Positions 53,400-62,044 of a stretch of 64,000 nucleotides of DNA are shown here, one piece after another. The stretch covers positions 186,001 through 250,000 of the forward strand of contig JBMNLN010000001.1 in NCBI GenBank assembly GCA_050952725.1, given 5' to 3'. The position numbers and the translations under genes were made by a program. The stretch is from JAQWCH01 sp050952725. Its GTDB lineage: Bacteria > Bacillota_I > Bacilli_A > RFN20 > CAG-826. The notes beneath the pieces are model-generated. The model made no database searches. It saw only the letters and a program-made list of their open reading frames with translations, and was not told the DNA's origin. Every line of letters begins with the position of its first letter. The first letter of the stretch is position 1.

Positions 53400-53894
53400 T
53401 TAATTTGTGCCGGCGTCGGCCACAGCCTTAACCGTGGCGGCAAATTGCCGGATAGGTGCCTGAAGCACCGACAAGAACATGCTGATGAGTCCGTCGCGAC
53501 CTGGTAGCTTGGCTAAGGCAGTCACGGTTTTGTCATCGACGACCGTCCCTTCGATAATTCCGCCTTTAATGCGGAGTTGCTCGTTGCGACGGGCGAACTT
53601 AGCGACGACTTTGGGTCCGAGAATGGGATCCTTAGAAAAAACTAAGGCATTGGGACCAATGAGCATCTCTTTAGCCGAGGCATCGTAGCCGAGTTCATCG
53701 ATAGCTCGTCTTACTAACGAGTTTTTATAAACGACTAGATTGGCTTCGTTTTCCTTGAGATCATGTCGTAGCTCCGAGAGTTGGGCAACGGTTAAACCGT
53801 GGTATTCGACGATAGTAATCGCTCCTGCGTTTTTTGCAGTGGCCACAACTTCTTTGACGATATCTTGCTTGGTTTGCAAGACTTTTTCATTCAT
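53400..53894 (-). CDS. rplJ: 50S ribosomal protein L10
   Basis: L10 anchors L7/L12 dimers to the ribosome. It has 164 residues from ATG 53894, chosen because AAAGGAGG precedes it closely; an in-frame upstream ATG (53933) lies inside the leader. It has the N-terminal rRNA-binding domain (VEYHGLTVAQLSELRHDLKE) and a C-terminal helix for L7/L12. It is likely autoregulated through the leader described below. Confidence 0.97.
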   Translation of the reverse strand: MNEKVLQTKQDIVKEVVATAKNAGAITIVEYHGLTVAQLSELRHDLKENEANLVVYKNSLVRRAIDELGYDASAKEMLIGPNALVFSKDPILGPKVVAKFARRNEQLRIKGGIIEGTVVDDKTVTALAKLPGRDGLISMFLSVLQAPIRQFAATVKAVADAGTN

Positions 53895-53904
53895 TGTTCT
53901 ACCT

Positions 53905-54048
53905 CCTTTTAAGATTTGTATTTCTTGAGGCATTAATATCCATGAGGTTGGCGTTTAACTTCACGATCATAAGCACTTGTGAACCTCGGCAACAGATTAA
54001 GCTCAATAGCGGTTGCGGTCTTCGGTTATCAATGCGTTCAAAACTAAG
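53905..54048 (-). promoter_or_regulatory. L10 leader (autogenous rplJL control element)
   Basis: Between rplA and rplJ the minus strand has the motifs of the L10 leader: AACCGAAGACCGCAACCG (54010-54027) and GCCGAGGTT (53982-53990). The latter can pair (GAGGTT) with AACCTC at 53944-53949. In other bacteria the L10(L12)4 complex binds this RNA and represses rplJL. Assignment is by motif and position. Confidence 0.7.
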
Positions 54049-54050
54049 AA

Positions 54051-54737
54051 TTAACGACCCTCAAAGGTAATCGGGACTGAGGGTCCCATGGTCGTATGAA
54101 TGACAGCGTTTTTAATAAACGTGCCTTTGACCACCGCTGGACGCGCTTTGACGATGCGCGCACAAAGAGCGGTGATGTTATCGACTAATTTATCGTTTTC
54201 AAAGGAAACACGACCGATGGAAACGTGCATATTCGCTTCTTTGTCAACCCGGTATTCAACTTTACCGGCTTTGATATCAGCGATGGCCTTAGCCACATCC
54301 ATGGTGACGGTTCCAGCTTTGGGGTTAGGCATTAAGCCTTTGGGTCCCAAGAGCCGGCCGAGTTTGCCGATTTCGCCCATCATATCAGGGGTGGCGACCA
54401 TCACATCGAAACCAAACCAGTTTTCGGATTTGATTTTTTCGAGCATCTCTGGCCCCCCATAGAAATCAGCACCAGCGGTTTTCGCTTCATCTAATTTGCT
54501 TTTGGTGACAACTAAGACTTTTTGCGTTTTGCCATTACCGTGGGGCAAAACCATCGTTCCCCGAATTTGCTGATCAGCTTGACGGGGATCGACATTGAGA
54601 TGGAAAGAAACATCAACGGTCGCATCAAACTTCGTGGTTGAAGTTTGCTTGACTAGTTCTACAGCTTCATCGATTGGATAGAGTTTGGTTTTATCAATCA
54701 ATTTGGCCGCAGCTGCGTATTTTTTACCTCTCTTCAT
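54051..54737 (-). CDS. rplA: 50S ribosomal protein L1
   Basis: L1 forms the mobile stalk at the E site and represses its own operon in many bacteria. It has 228 residues, with the RGKKYAAAAKLID start region, VDVSFHLNVDPRQADQQIRG (domain I) and MGPSVPI near the end. It lies 47 nt after rplK. Confidence 0.98.
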   Translation of the reverse strand: MKRGKKYAAAAKLIDKTKLYPIDEAVELVKQTSTTKFDATVDVSFHLNVDPRQADQQIRGTMVLPHGNGKTQKVLVVTKSKLDEAKTAGADFYGGPEMLEKIKSENWFGFDVMVATPDMMGEIGKLGRLLGPKGLMPNPKAGTVTMDVAKAIADIKAGKVEYRVDKEANMHVSIGRVSFENDKLVDNITALCARIVKARPAVVKGTFIKNAVIHTTMGPSVPITFEGR

Positions 54738-54784
54738 AATTTTTCCTCCTCTGTGGTCCTAACGAGATTGTCTCTCTCCCACGC

Positions 54785-55198
54785 TTAACGATCGACGACA
54801 ATGCCCATATTTCGGGCGCTGCCTTCGACGATTTTCATCGCCGCTTCCACATCGGCGCAATTTAAATCGGGCAATTTGTATTCAGCAATTTCCCGTAATT
54901 GTTTTTCGCTGATATGGCCAACGATTTCGGTTTTGGGGTTCGAACTGCCTTTTTCAATGCCCGCCGCTTTTAAGAGCAAGCCCGCAACTGGGGATGTCTT
55001 GATGACAAAATCACAAGATTTGTCTTCATATGCGGTAATAATCACAGGGACGACTTCGCCCCGGCGATCCGCGGTCCGAGCATTAAAATCCGAGCAAAAC
55101 TTCGGCATCACGATACCAGCAGAAGCAAGTTTGGGTCCTGGTTTGGCCTCGCCGCCGATTAATTCGAGTTTAACAACTTTAGCGATTCTTTTACTCAC
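54785..55198 (-). CDS. rplK: 50S ribosomal protein L11
   Basis: L11 binds the GTPase-associated 23S region and is needed for RelA activation in other bacteria. It has 137 residues against a usual 141, with the proline-rich start KLELIGGEAKPGPKLASAGI slightly short. GGAGG lies 8-9 nt upstream. It has its own promoter, since nusG no longer lies upstream on the same transcript. Confidence 0.97.
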   Translation of the reverse strand: MSKRIAKVVKLELIGGEAKPGPKLASAGIVMPKFCSDFNARTADRRGEVVPVIITAYEDKSCDFVIKTSPVAGLLLKAAGIEKGSSNPKTEIVGHISEKQLREIAEYKLPDLNCADVEAAMKIVEGSARNMGIVVDR

Positions 55199-55323
55199 GT
55201 GACTTTCCTCCTCATAATCGATTTGTCCGTGTTGTGGTCAAGGGACCGATCGTAAGTCCTTCCACGACGTTTATAATGTCTTAATACTTATATAGATTTC
55301 CCTATAAGACACTAGACTGTGAT

Positions 55324-55353
55324 ATTATATAACGCGAGCGCGGACGAAATCAA
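55324..55353 (-). promoter_or_regulatory. Promoter of rplK-rplA
   Basis: TTGATT (55348-55353), an 18-nt spacer and TATAAT (55324-55329) are read on the minus strand, about 125 nt before rplK. The rest of the 55199-55556 gap holds the rplK leader and the ktrB promoter; I see no gene in it. Confidence 0.65.
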
Positions 55354-55515
55354 CCAAAAATTTGTAATTTTCTTTAATTTGCCCTTTTTCCAAATAAAAA
55401 CTCTGTAATTTCTGCGCATCAAAGTTCTTGCAAAAACAATCGCTAATCATAAAAGCAAAGCGGTTTTGATATGGTTTTCAAAATATTTCATAAGGGTTTT
55501 CCCTCTTTTTCTACA

Positions 55516-55544
55516 TAGACAAGGTATTTGTTCGATGTTAATAT
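55516..55544 (+). promoter_or_regulatory. Promoter of ktrBA, placed for a leaderless message
   Basis: TAGACA (55516-55521), a 17-nt spacer and an extended -10 TG-T-TAATAT (55536-55544) are on the plus strand. Transcription would start near 55551, only about 6 nt before the ktrB ATG, and no Shine-Dalgarno is present. Confidence 0.55.
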
Positions 55545-55556
55545 TTTTTTGTTATC

Positions 55557-56912
55557 ATGTATAATCTTTTGAAAAAAATTCGCCTTAACCCTTATCTAGC
55601 CGTCTTGCTCAGTTTCATGTTCGTGATTGTCATCGGCTCTTTTTTATTATGGGTCCCTTGGGCTCATCAAGATGGGAAGGCCGGATTTTATATCGATAGT
55701 CTTTTCACCGCGGGAAGCGCAGTTTGTGTAACTGGGTTATCTGTCTACTTCAATATTAATGCGGAGTTTACCCTTTATGGGAAAATCGTCATCGGTCTTC
55801 TTATCCAAATTGGCGGTCTTGGCTTTATTGCTATTTTTACTTTTTTTCTCACTCTTTTTGGTAAAAAACTCAATGTTTTAGACCGGTATGTCGTTAAAGA
55901 AGCTCTAAGCCTCAATCAGTATATGGGGGTTATTTCCTTTGTTCGTTCAATGGTCATCATCTCGCTTGTTGTTGAGGCGATGGGGACAATCCCCTACATG
56001 TTGGTTTTTGTTCCCGAATTTGGTTGGCTCCATGGATTTGGAAAATCACTTTTCCATTCAATTAGCGCTTTTAATAATGCGGGACTTGATCTTCTTGGTG
56101 ATAGTTCTCTTGTCGCCTATAAAAACAACTACATCATTACCATCAACACGATGCTTTTAGTTATCACTGGCGGCTTAGGTTTTGTCGTGATTTCCGACAT
56201 CGTTAAAAATCGCCGAGCTCGTCAATGGCAAATGCTCACCAAAGTTTCCTTGACGATGACGGGAATTCTCGTCTTTGCTGGAGCGATTACCCTCTTCTTT
56301 AGCAATCTCAGCATGAACATCACCCCAATGGAAGCAGTTTTCCAGAGTGTTGTCGCCCGTTCGGGAGGTTTTGCGATTATCGATGTAGCAAAATTTTCCA
56401 CAACTGGCAGGTTTATTTACATTTTGCTGATGTTTATCGGGGCCGGTTCTTTATCAACAGGGGGCGGAATTAAAACTTCCACTGCTTATGTGATCATCAA
56501 GACTGTAATCGGTTATATGCGCGGGCGCGAAGCACGAGGATTTAAACGCAAACTGCCGCAAAAACTCTTTGTTCAAGCGGTCACCCTGGTCATTATTGCC
56601 ATTGCTTTTATTGCTTTGGGAGTGTTGATGATTAATGCTTTCGAAAAAGAAAATACCCATAACCTTTTATATCAGGAGCCTCGTTACGGTATTGAAGCAG
56701 CGGTTTTTGAAGGGGTTTCAGCTTTTGCGACAGTGGGAAATTCATTTGGCATTACCCCTTATTTGACTAATGGTAGTAAACTTGTGTTAATTGTTTTAAT
56801 GTATGCGGGTCGAGTTGGTCCGATGACGGTAATGAGTGTCGTTAGCGATACGATGTATCGTGAAGAAAAATTACATTATCAATATGTTGAAGCCGAAATG
56901 ATTGTCGGTTAG
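55557..56912 (+). CDS. ktrB: Potassium uptake channel subunit KtrB/TrkH
   Basis: This is the membrane pore of a Ktr/Trk K+ (or Na+-dependent K+) uptake system, 451 residues, matching KtrB length. The four pore loops with their selectivity glycines are visible: SAVCVTGLSV, AFNNAGLDLL, VARSGGFAII and AFATVGNSFG. The intramembrane gate region is MFIGAGSLSTGGGIK (cf. KtrB). It is followed 12 nt later by its RCK partner. It lies on the plus strand inside an otherwise minus-strand ribosomal block. The ATG 55557 lacks a ribosome site. Confidence 0.95.
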   Translation: MYNLLKKIRLNPYLAVLLSFMFVIVIGSFLLWVPWAHQDGKAGFYIDSLFTAGSAVCVTGLSVYFNINAEFTLYGKIVIGLLIQIGGLGFIAIFTFFLTLFGKKLNVLDRYVVKEALSLNQYMGVISFVRSMVIISLVVEAMGTIPYMLVFVPEFGWLHGFGKSLFHSISAFNNAGLDLLGDSSLVAYKNNYIITINTMLLVITGGLGFVVISDIVKNRRARQWQMLTKVSLTMTGILVFAGAITLFFSNLSMNITPMEAVFQSVVARSGGFAIIDVAKFSTTGRFIYILLMFIGAGSLSTGGGIKTSTAYVIIKTVIGYMRGREARGFKRKLPQKLFVQAVTLVIIAIAFIALGVLMINAFEKENTHNLLYQEPRYGIEAAVFEGVSAFATVGNSFGITPYLTNGSKLVLIVLMYAGRVGPMTVMSVVSDTMYREEKLHYQYVEAEMIVG

Positions 56913-56924
56913 GAGGAAAAATTT

Positions 56925-57713
56925 ATGGCTAAAAAGAAAACATTTGCCGTGATTGGTCTAGGGCAATTTGGCACTTCAATTGTCGAAGAATTACTGCGGC
57001 TGGATAAAGAAGTCATCGCTCTTGATATCGATGAAGAAGCGGTCCGCAAAGTGGCGAAAATGGTTCCCAATGCTTTCGTTTGCGACTCGACCAATGAAAA
57101 AGCTTTGCGGGAGTTGGGAATTCAAGATGTCAGCAGTGTGGTGGTTTGCTACGGCGATAATGTCGCCGCCTCAATTTTGACCACAACCATTCTTGCTGAT
57201 TTTGGCATCAAACACATCGTCGTCAGAATGGATAATGAATACTACATTCCGATTATCAAAAGGCTCGGCGCTCACGAAGTTGTCACTCCCCAACGTTTAG
57301 CAGGAGTTGGCCTTGCCAACCGGATTGGTAATGAAGACTTCCTTGATTATTACAACCTAAGCGGAAATTACTCTGTGATTAAAATTACCGTGACCGAAAA
57401 CTGTATTCCCGTCACAATTCAAGCTTTGAATCCGCGCAATGAATTCGGTGTTAATCTCATCTTGCTGCAAAGAGGCAATACCACTTTTGCGCCAAAGGCC
57501 TTAGATAAAATTAAACCTGGTGATATCGTTTTTGTCGTCGGACATGTACCCGACATCGAAGATTTCGGGAACTACATCAATCGCGAACCCGCGAAAAATC
57601 TCGATGCCGAATTTGAAAGTCCGAGCGAATTTAAAAAACGGCGGCGAAAAGCGAGCAAATCCACTACTAAAACCAAGACGAAAAAGACAAGTAAAACCAA
57701 AAAACAAGTCTGA
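56925..57713 (+). CDS. ktrA: Potassium uptake regulatory subunit KtrA/TrkA (RCK protein) with basic tail
   Basis: This cytoplasmic RCK protein binds ATP/ADP or NAD and gates KtrB. It has 262 residues, about 40 more than KtrA. The Rossmann motif is VIGLGQFGTSIVEELL (residues ~9-24), followed by ALDIDEE. The RCK_C domain (~140-220) ends at VVGHVPDIEDFG. The extra ~40 residues are a Lys/Arg/Thr/Ser-rich tail (FKKRRRKASKSTTKTKTKK). GGAGG lies upstream. The tail might bind nucleic acid or lipid head groups; no evidence beyond charge. Confidence 0.94.
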   Translation: MAKKKTFAVIGLGQFGTSIVEELLRLDKEVIALDIDEEAVRKVAKMVPNAFVCDSTNEKALRELGIQDVSSVVVCYGDNVAASILTTTILADFGIKHIVVRMDNEYYIPIIKRLGAHEVVTPQRLAGVGLANRIGNEDFLDYYNLSGNYSVIKITVTENCIPVTIQALNPRNEFGVNLILLQRGNTTFAPKALDKIKPGDIVFVVGHVPDIEDFGNYINREPAKNLDAEFESPSEFKKRRRKASKSTTKTKTKKTSKTKKQV

Positions 57714-57731
57714 TTTGTGCGTAAAAAACAA

Positions 57732-57765
57732 AAAAACAGGGGTGTTTTTGCCCCTGTTTTTAAAT
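57732..57765 (+). terminator. Bidirectional terminator between ktrA and nusG
   Basis: The stem ACAGGGG/CCCCTGT (57736-57757, 8-nt loop) is flanked by A-runs and T-runs. It ends ktrBA on the plus strand and rpmG-secE-nusG on the minus strand. Confidence 0.88.
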
Positions 57766-57780
57766 TGGTAAATAAATTAC

Positions 57781-58335
57781 TTAACTCTTTTCGATTTGGC
57801 CGAAGTCAATCGTCGTTTCGGTCGGACGACCAAAAATAATTAATTCGATAACTACATTGCCCGTCTCTTTATCGATGGAGAGAATTTTGCCTTCCATTCC
57901 TTCAAAGGGACCGTGAATAATTTTGATTACATCACCTTCGTGATAGTGACTATACATCGTATCATCAACTTCACCCATCCGTTTGAGCACTGGTTCAATT
58001 TGTTCGCGCGGAACAGGGAAAGGTTTAGTTCCTCCGCCTGAGGAGCCGACAAACCCAGTCACGTCAGGGGTGTTTCTCACGATGTACCAGGCCTCATCAG
58101 TCATTTCCATTTCGATGAAGACGTAACCTGGATAGAGATTTTTCATTTTGACTTTATCGGTTTTGATGCCGTCTTTAATCACCGGTTCTTCCACTTCCGC
58201 GACGACGACCCGATGAATTTTATCTTCTAATTGATAGTTAATTCTCCGCATTAGGAGGTTGTCACGAACAATGTTTTCACGTCCAGAATATGTACTGACG
58301 ACATACCACTGGATATCTTTTTCTTTGTTTTCCAT
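57781..58335 (-). CDS. nusG: Transcription termination/antitermination protein NusG
   Basis: NusG binds RNA polymerase and links it to Rho or the ribosome. It has 184 residues. The NGN domain (WYVVSTYSGRENIVRDNL; NLYPGYVFIEMEM) is followed by a KOW domain (VIKIIHGPFEGMEGKILSID) at ~125-184. It lies 16 nt after secE. It is the last gene of rpmG-secE-nusG, here cut off from rplK by ktrBA. Confidence 0.97.
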   Translation of the reverse strand: MENKEKDIQWYVVSTYSGRENIVRDNLLMRRINYQLEDKIHRVVVAEVEEPVIKDGIKTDKVKMKNLYPGYVFIEMEMTDEAWYIVRNTPDVTGFVGSSGGGTKPFPVPREQIEPVLKRMGEVDDTMYSHYHEGDVIKIIHGPFEGMEGKILSIDKETGNVVIELIIFGRPTETTIDFGQIEKS

Positions 58336-58351
58336 ATTTCCCTCCTATTAA

Positions 58352-58552
58352 TTAATTTTTAAAGATTTGGAAAGCTTCTTCAACAGTTCCTAAAAGACGA
58401 CCTGCTGCGAGGTTTTCTAGCATTAAGATTAAAGCCGCAATAATCGTGATGGTTAACACGGTGGCAACCGCGACCAGAAAATCATTCCGTTTTGGCCAAC
58501 GGACGCGCTTTCCTTCTTTGATTACTTCCTTCGTAAACTTTTTGATCCCCAT
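58352..58552 (-). CDS. secE: Preprotein translocase subunit SecE
   Basis: SecE is the essential single-helix partner of SecY, 66 residues. It has the amphipathic segment FTKEVIKEGKRVRWPKRNDF, then one membrane helix (FLVAVATVLTITIIAALILM, about residues 25-44). Its ribosome site (GGAGG) sits directly after the rpmG stop. Confidence 0.95.
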   Translation of the reverse strand: MGIKKFTKEVIKEGKRVRWPKRNDFLVAVATVLTITIIAALILMLENLAAGRLLGTVEEAFQIFKN

Positions 58553-58561
58553 ACTTTCCTC

Positions 58562-58714
58562 CTAACGACTTTCTTTATGTAAAGTCACCTTGCCACAGCG
58601 CGCGCAGTACTTCCGACGTTCAAGCCGTTCAGTTGCTACTTTTTTCGGCGCGCGGGTCGTGTTGTAGTTTCGTGATAGACATTCAGAGCAAATTAAAATT
58701 ACTTTTTCCCGCAT
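58562..58714 (-). CDS. rpmG: 50S ribosomal protein L33
   Basis: This is a 50-residue L33 found by reading the minus strand between secE and the upstream gap. It has four zinc ligands (C9, C12, C37, C40: ICSEC and YCARC) and the typical NYNTTRAPKK...ERRKYCARCGK layout, so it is the zinc-binding (C+) form. The ribosome site GGAG lies 7-8 nt upstream. It is first in rpmG-secE-nusG, as in Bacillus. Confidence 0.96.
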   Translation of the reverse strand: MREKVILICSECLSRNYNTTRAPKKVATERLERRKYCARCGKVTLHKESR

Positions 58715-58751
58715 AGTCACACTCCTATATATTACTACAATCGTTGTTTAG

Positions 58752-58780
58752 AATATATCATAAGATAAAAATTCGGTCAA
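58752..58780 (-). promoter_or_regulatory. Promoter of rpmG-secE-nusG
   Basis: TTGACC (58775-58780), a 17-nt spacer and TATATT (58752-58757) are read on the minus strand, about 40 nt upstream of rpmG. Confidence 0.75.
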
Positions 58781-58872
58781 TAAAATGTGCGATATCTTCG
58801 ACGAGATCTATAAAATTAATAAACCCTTTTAATCAGAAGGTCAATGCGCTTGAATTCAATCGAAATTTTTAA

Positions 58873-58918
58873 TTAATAAAAAGCGTGATTTGCATTTTTT
58901 CATTGCTAAATCACGCTT
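58873..58918 (-). terminator. Terminator of the subtilase gene
   Basis: The 11-bp stem AAGCGTGATTT/AAATCACGCTT (58881-58891 with 58908-58918), with a 16-nt loop, is followed by TTTTATTAATT on the minus strand. Confidence 0.85.
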
Positions 58919-58925
58919 CTTTTAG

Positions 58926-61900
58926 TTATTCAGTATCTCGACGTTTACGTTTGCAGGAGAAGATAATCGCTAAAGTGATTGCAGTGATTATCCCTAGGAA
59001 AATCCCCCCTAACATGTAATCAATTTTCAGCATTGAGAAATTAATACTCACTGGCGAAGCAGGATTTCGATTTAGGAAATCCGTATAAGTGGTCGTGCCG
59101 TATTTATTAACAATGTAGTCATAGCGCGCAACCGCTTTTTCCACATCGGTTCCAAGCGGATTAGCCGTTGCGTTTTTCAAAATATTTTTCGCGCTTTGAT
59201 CTAAACTGGCACAGGTAAGTTCTAATACATACCATGATTTAGCACTAGCAAAGGTGGGGGCGCTATTACCGCTTCCATCACAAGTTAAATATTTCAAGAA
59301 GGCAGTTGCATATACCGCAGCGCTTCCCTCTTGAGTGGTAACAAATTGGACGTGATAATTTGAGACGGTCTTGGTCTCAAACATAAAAGCAGCAAAGGTT
59401 GTATAAGTGCCATGAGTTCCAAAAGTATAGAAATCTGTACCGATTGGGTAGCAAATCACATCGCGGTCATTGGAATAAATCCACGCCTCACTCGGAACCG
59501 CTGTGCCAAATTTGAAGTTTTTATGATCGCCAGATAATTCAACATAAAAGTAGTTTTTCACTCCGCTTGCATAGAAGTAAAGGTTTTGACCTGTACCATT
59601 TTGTTCGAAATAGACATCAACACCATTATTTTTATTAGTGGAGGTCGCTCCATAATATCCCGTCATTGAACCAATAAAATAGTAAGACGAGTAAGTGTTC
59701 GATGTGAAATACATCTTGTAGGGCACACCATTAAGATAAGGTGAATCTTGGGTTAATAGTTCTTCTGGAACTGCTGGGGTAGAATCCGTAATCGTGACGC
59801 TACAAGTGCCTTCTTTGGTTGTATCAAAGGTTGAAGTTGCGGTAATGGTTACCAAACCAGCTTTAAGCGCAGTGACTAATCCATTACTGCTCACCGTGGC
59901 AATCGTATTATCGCTCGAACTCCATGTCACTTCTTGACTTGGACCATTTGTGCCATTAACAGTCGCAGTTAAGTTGGATGAAGGATTATTAAAGACGTCC
60001 AAAGATAAGGTTGATGGAGTAACCACAACATCGGTAACAGTCGGAGGAGTAGCAGCCTCTGCAAAATGAAGAGTGATGCCGTTGATGTAATTGCGCTTTG
60101 TGGCAGCAACGGTAAAGGAATTAATCATGCTTCCATCTAAAGTGAATGTATAATCGCCAAAACTAGTTGATGTAATCGTTTGCGAGGTGCCGCCATTGAC
60201 TGAAAGACTAGTTGTGTCACTACCATATTTACAAGCGCTAATCACAATTTTGTTAATACCATAACTTTGATTAAGGTTAATGGTAAAAGTTCCATTGTAT
60301 TTACTGCTAGATAGTTTAATTCCGTTTGCACCAGAGTAAACTTTGTAAATGTTAGTAACTGAGGTAATAATGTCCGCACCAGAGATGATTTCGGCAAGGA
60401 ATGTTTCATTGGTTAAGTCTTCTGTACCATCACTGGAATTCGTTTTGAATGAAAGCGTATGAGAAGACGCCGGCGCAGATACTTTTACTGGAATTGTTTT
60501 GGTGTTATCGAGATTATCAGTAACCGTAAGGGTAGCATTTCCCTCACCGACTACGGTCACTGTTGCAGTACTGCTCGCTGTATTTAAGCCAGTGGCCGAA
60601 ACGGTAAAGACATTGGTATTCGAACTCGTCCAGCTTTTAATGGTTGAACTTGTTGAAGTCGCAGTAACATTAGTCGGACTTGATGTCGTTAGTAAATCAA
60701 GAGAGTCAACATCAACCGCAAGTCCTGTCAATTCGCTATCGATATCAAGGAGTTCATAAACATCGAGTCGACCATTGCCATAATATTGGAAACTCGACAA
60801 ATCTACCGAACTGGCATATAAATCAGTTTCAAATTGATCAGGGGTTCCCAAAGGATGTTTTTCCTTCCAAAGCGCCGCCGCGCCAGCGGTAATAGGTGAG
60901 GCAAAGGATGTACCTTGGGTCGCACCATAGCCAGGATTAGGATAATTACTCGGACTATTTCCCAGTTCAGTTCCCTCAAGACCAGGCGCCCACACGTAGC
61001 CAGGGGCCATAACATCGACATTGTGATCGCCTGCAACAGTGTCGCCGATTTTATTAAAGTTCGAAAACCATGCTCTGGCGGTACTGCTGTTTTTATTAAG
61101 AGCACCAACGCCAATAACGCCAGGGTTACATGCTGGATATGATTTTGCACTAGTATTTTCGTTACCAGCGGCAGCAATGACAATTGCCCCTTTGGTATTG
61201 CGAGCATAATCAATACTCTCATCGAGAAAAGAAGCAACACCAGAAAAACCGCCATCGGGTCCAGGATCGCTACTATCATAGGCCCCCAAAGACATATTGA
61301 TTACATCGGCCCCACAATCAGCAGCATATTCAATCGCCAAAGCTAAAGAATTAAAATCAAAATCGATTTTTAAGGCGAGGATTGTCGCTTCAGGAGCAAT
61401 CCCAACCGTTCCCACGTCATTTAAAGCCGCCGCCGCACTTCCGGCCACATTTGAACCATGAGTATCCCATTCGCCATAGTCGCTATCATACTCATGTTTC
61501 ATGCATTCCCAGTTATCGCTTGTCGCTGGCACCCTATACACATAACCCGCATCATAATCGGTGTAAATATATGAAGATAAGTCGCTATAAATCGAATATC
61601 CGCCCGCATCGACGAAATCCTCATGATCATAAACAAAACCCGAATCAATAATCGCAATCAGGGTGTTTTTTCCCGTATAATAATCCCAGGTTGTTTCAAT
61701 ATCGCCAACATTATTCATCGAGTATGCTTTTTGGGTGTTGTAATAATTGTCGATTGGTGTAAGTAATGGTTTGAGTTTGTGGTTTTCAAAGTCGCTCACA
61801 CCGATTTGGGAAATAATTCTCCCTTGTCCATCAACATCGCCCACGCGCACCTCGCGCTTGTTATTGGCTCCTAATAAAAAAGAGAAACTCAATGTGGCAA

Positions 61901-61952
61901 ACAGTAAGCCGATCATTGGTTTCTTTTTAATCATATATTTTTTCTTTTGCAT
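58926..61952 (-). CDS. Large cell-surface subtilisin-like serine protease (S8) with BIG2 domains
   Basis: This 1008-residue exoprotease starts at ATG 61952 (GAGG 8 nt upstream). An N-terminal signal region (~13-30) is followed by the S8 domain with the full triad: Asp103 (AIIDSGFVYDHEDF), His165 (WDTHGSNVAGS) and Ser349 (GTSFASPITAGAAAL); the oxyanion Asn is in AAAGNENTS. Next come two bacterial Ig-like BIG2 segments (~410-495 and ~640-720; VTWSSSDNTIATVSSNGLV) flanking a beta-rich domain. A ~230-residue region of unknown type follows, and then a C-terminal membrane helix and basic tail (FSCKRKRRDTE). It is probably anchored outside the cell. It lies between sigH and rpmG. Confidence 0.93.
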   Translation of the reverse strand: MQKKKYMIKKKPMIGLLFATLSFSFLLGANNKREVRVGDVDGQGRIISQIGVSDFENHKLKPLLTPIDNYYNTQKAYSMNNVGDIETTWDYYTGKNTLIAIIDSGFVYDHEDFVDAGGYSIYSDLSSYIYTDYDAGYVYRVPATSDNWECMKHEYDSDYGEWDTHGSNVAGSAAAALNDVGTVGIAPEATILALKIDFDFNSLALAIEYAADCGADVINMSLGAYDSSDPGPDGGFSGVASFLDESIDYARNTKGAIVIAAAGNENTSAKSYPACNPGVIGVGALNKNSSTARAWFSNFNKIGDTVAGDHNVDVMAPGYVWAPGLEGTELGNSPSNYPNPGYGATQGTSFASPITAGAAALWKEKHPLGTPDQFETDLYASSVDLSSFQYYGNGRLDVYELLDIDSELTGLAVDVDSLDLLTTSSPTNVTATSTSSTIKSWTSSNTNVFTVSATGLNTASSTATVTVVGEGNATLTVTDNLDNTKTIPVKVSAPASSHTLSFKTNSSDGTEDLTNETFLAEIISGADIITSVTNIYKVYSGANGIKLSSSKYNGTFTINLNQSYGINKIVISACKYGSDTTSLSVNGGTSQTITSTSFGDYTFTLDGSMINSFTVAATKRNYINGITLHFAEAATPPTVTDVVVTPSTLSLDVFNNPSSNLTATVNGTNGPSQEVTWSSSDNTIATVSSNGLVTALKAGLVTITATSTFDTTKEGTCSVTITDSTPAVPEELLTQDSPYLNGVPYKMYFTSNTYSSYYFIGSMTGYYGATSTNKNNGVDVYFEQNGTGQNLYFYASGVKNYFYVELSGDHKNFKFGTAVPSEAWIYSNDRDVICYPIGTDFYTFGTHGTYTTFAAFMFETKTVSNYHVQFVTTQEGSAAVYATAFLKYLTCDGSGNSAPTFASAKSWYVLELTCASLDQSAKNILKNATANPLGTDVEKAVARYDYIVNKYGTTTYTDFLNRNPASPVSINFSMLKIDYMLGGIFLGIITAITLAIIFSCKRKRRDTE

Positions 61953-62013
61953 TCTCATTGCCTCAATCTTTCATTTAAGGATTACAGTGTAATTATATTA
62001 TCTATCGACTTAG

Positions 62014-62044
62014 AAAAAAAGCATTCAATGTACTACATTGAATG
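62014..62044 (-). terminator. Terminator after the sigH-like gene
   Basis: The 10-bp stem CATTCAATGT/ACATTGAATG (62022-62044, 3-nt loop) is followed by CTTTTTTTC on the minus strand. A TATAAT at 61992-61997, just downstream, is the likely -10 of the subtilase gene. Confidence 0.82.

Noticed and set aside
53895..53933. Upstream in-frame ATG as the rplJ start
   Set aside because: It lies within the L10 leader and reads through the AAAGGAGG site; the conserved L10 N-terminus begins at 53894.
55560..55565. TATAAT overlapping the ktrB start codon as a -10 element
   Set aside because: It would start transcription inside the conserved N-terminal coding region with no usable start codon after it; the upstream extended -10 fits better.
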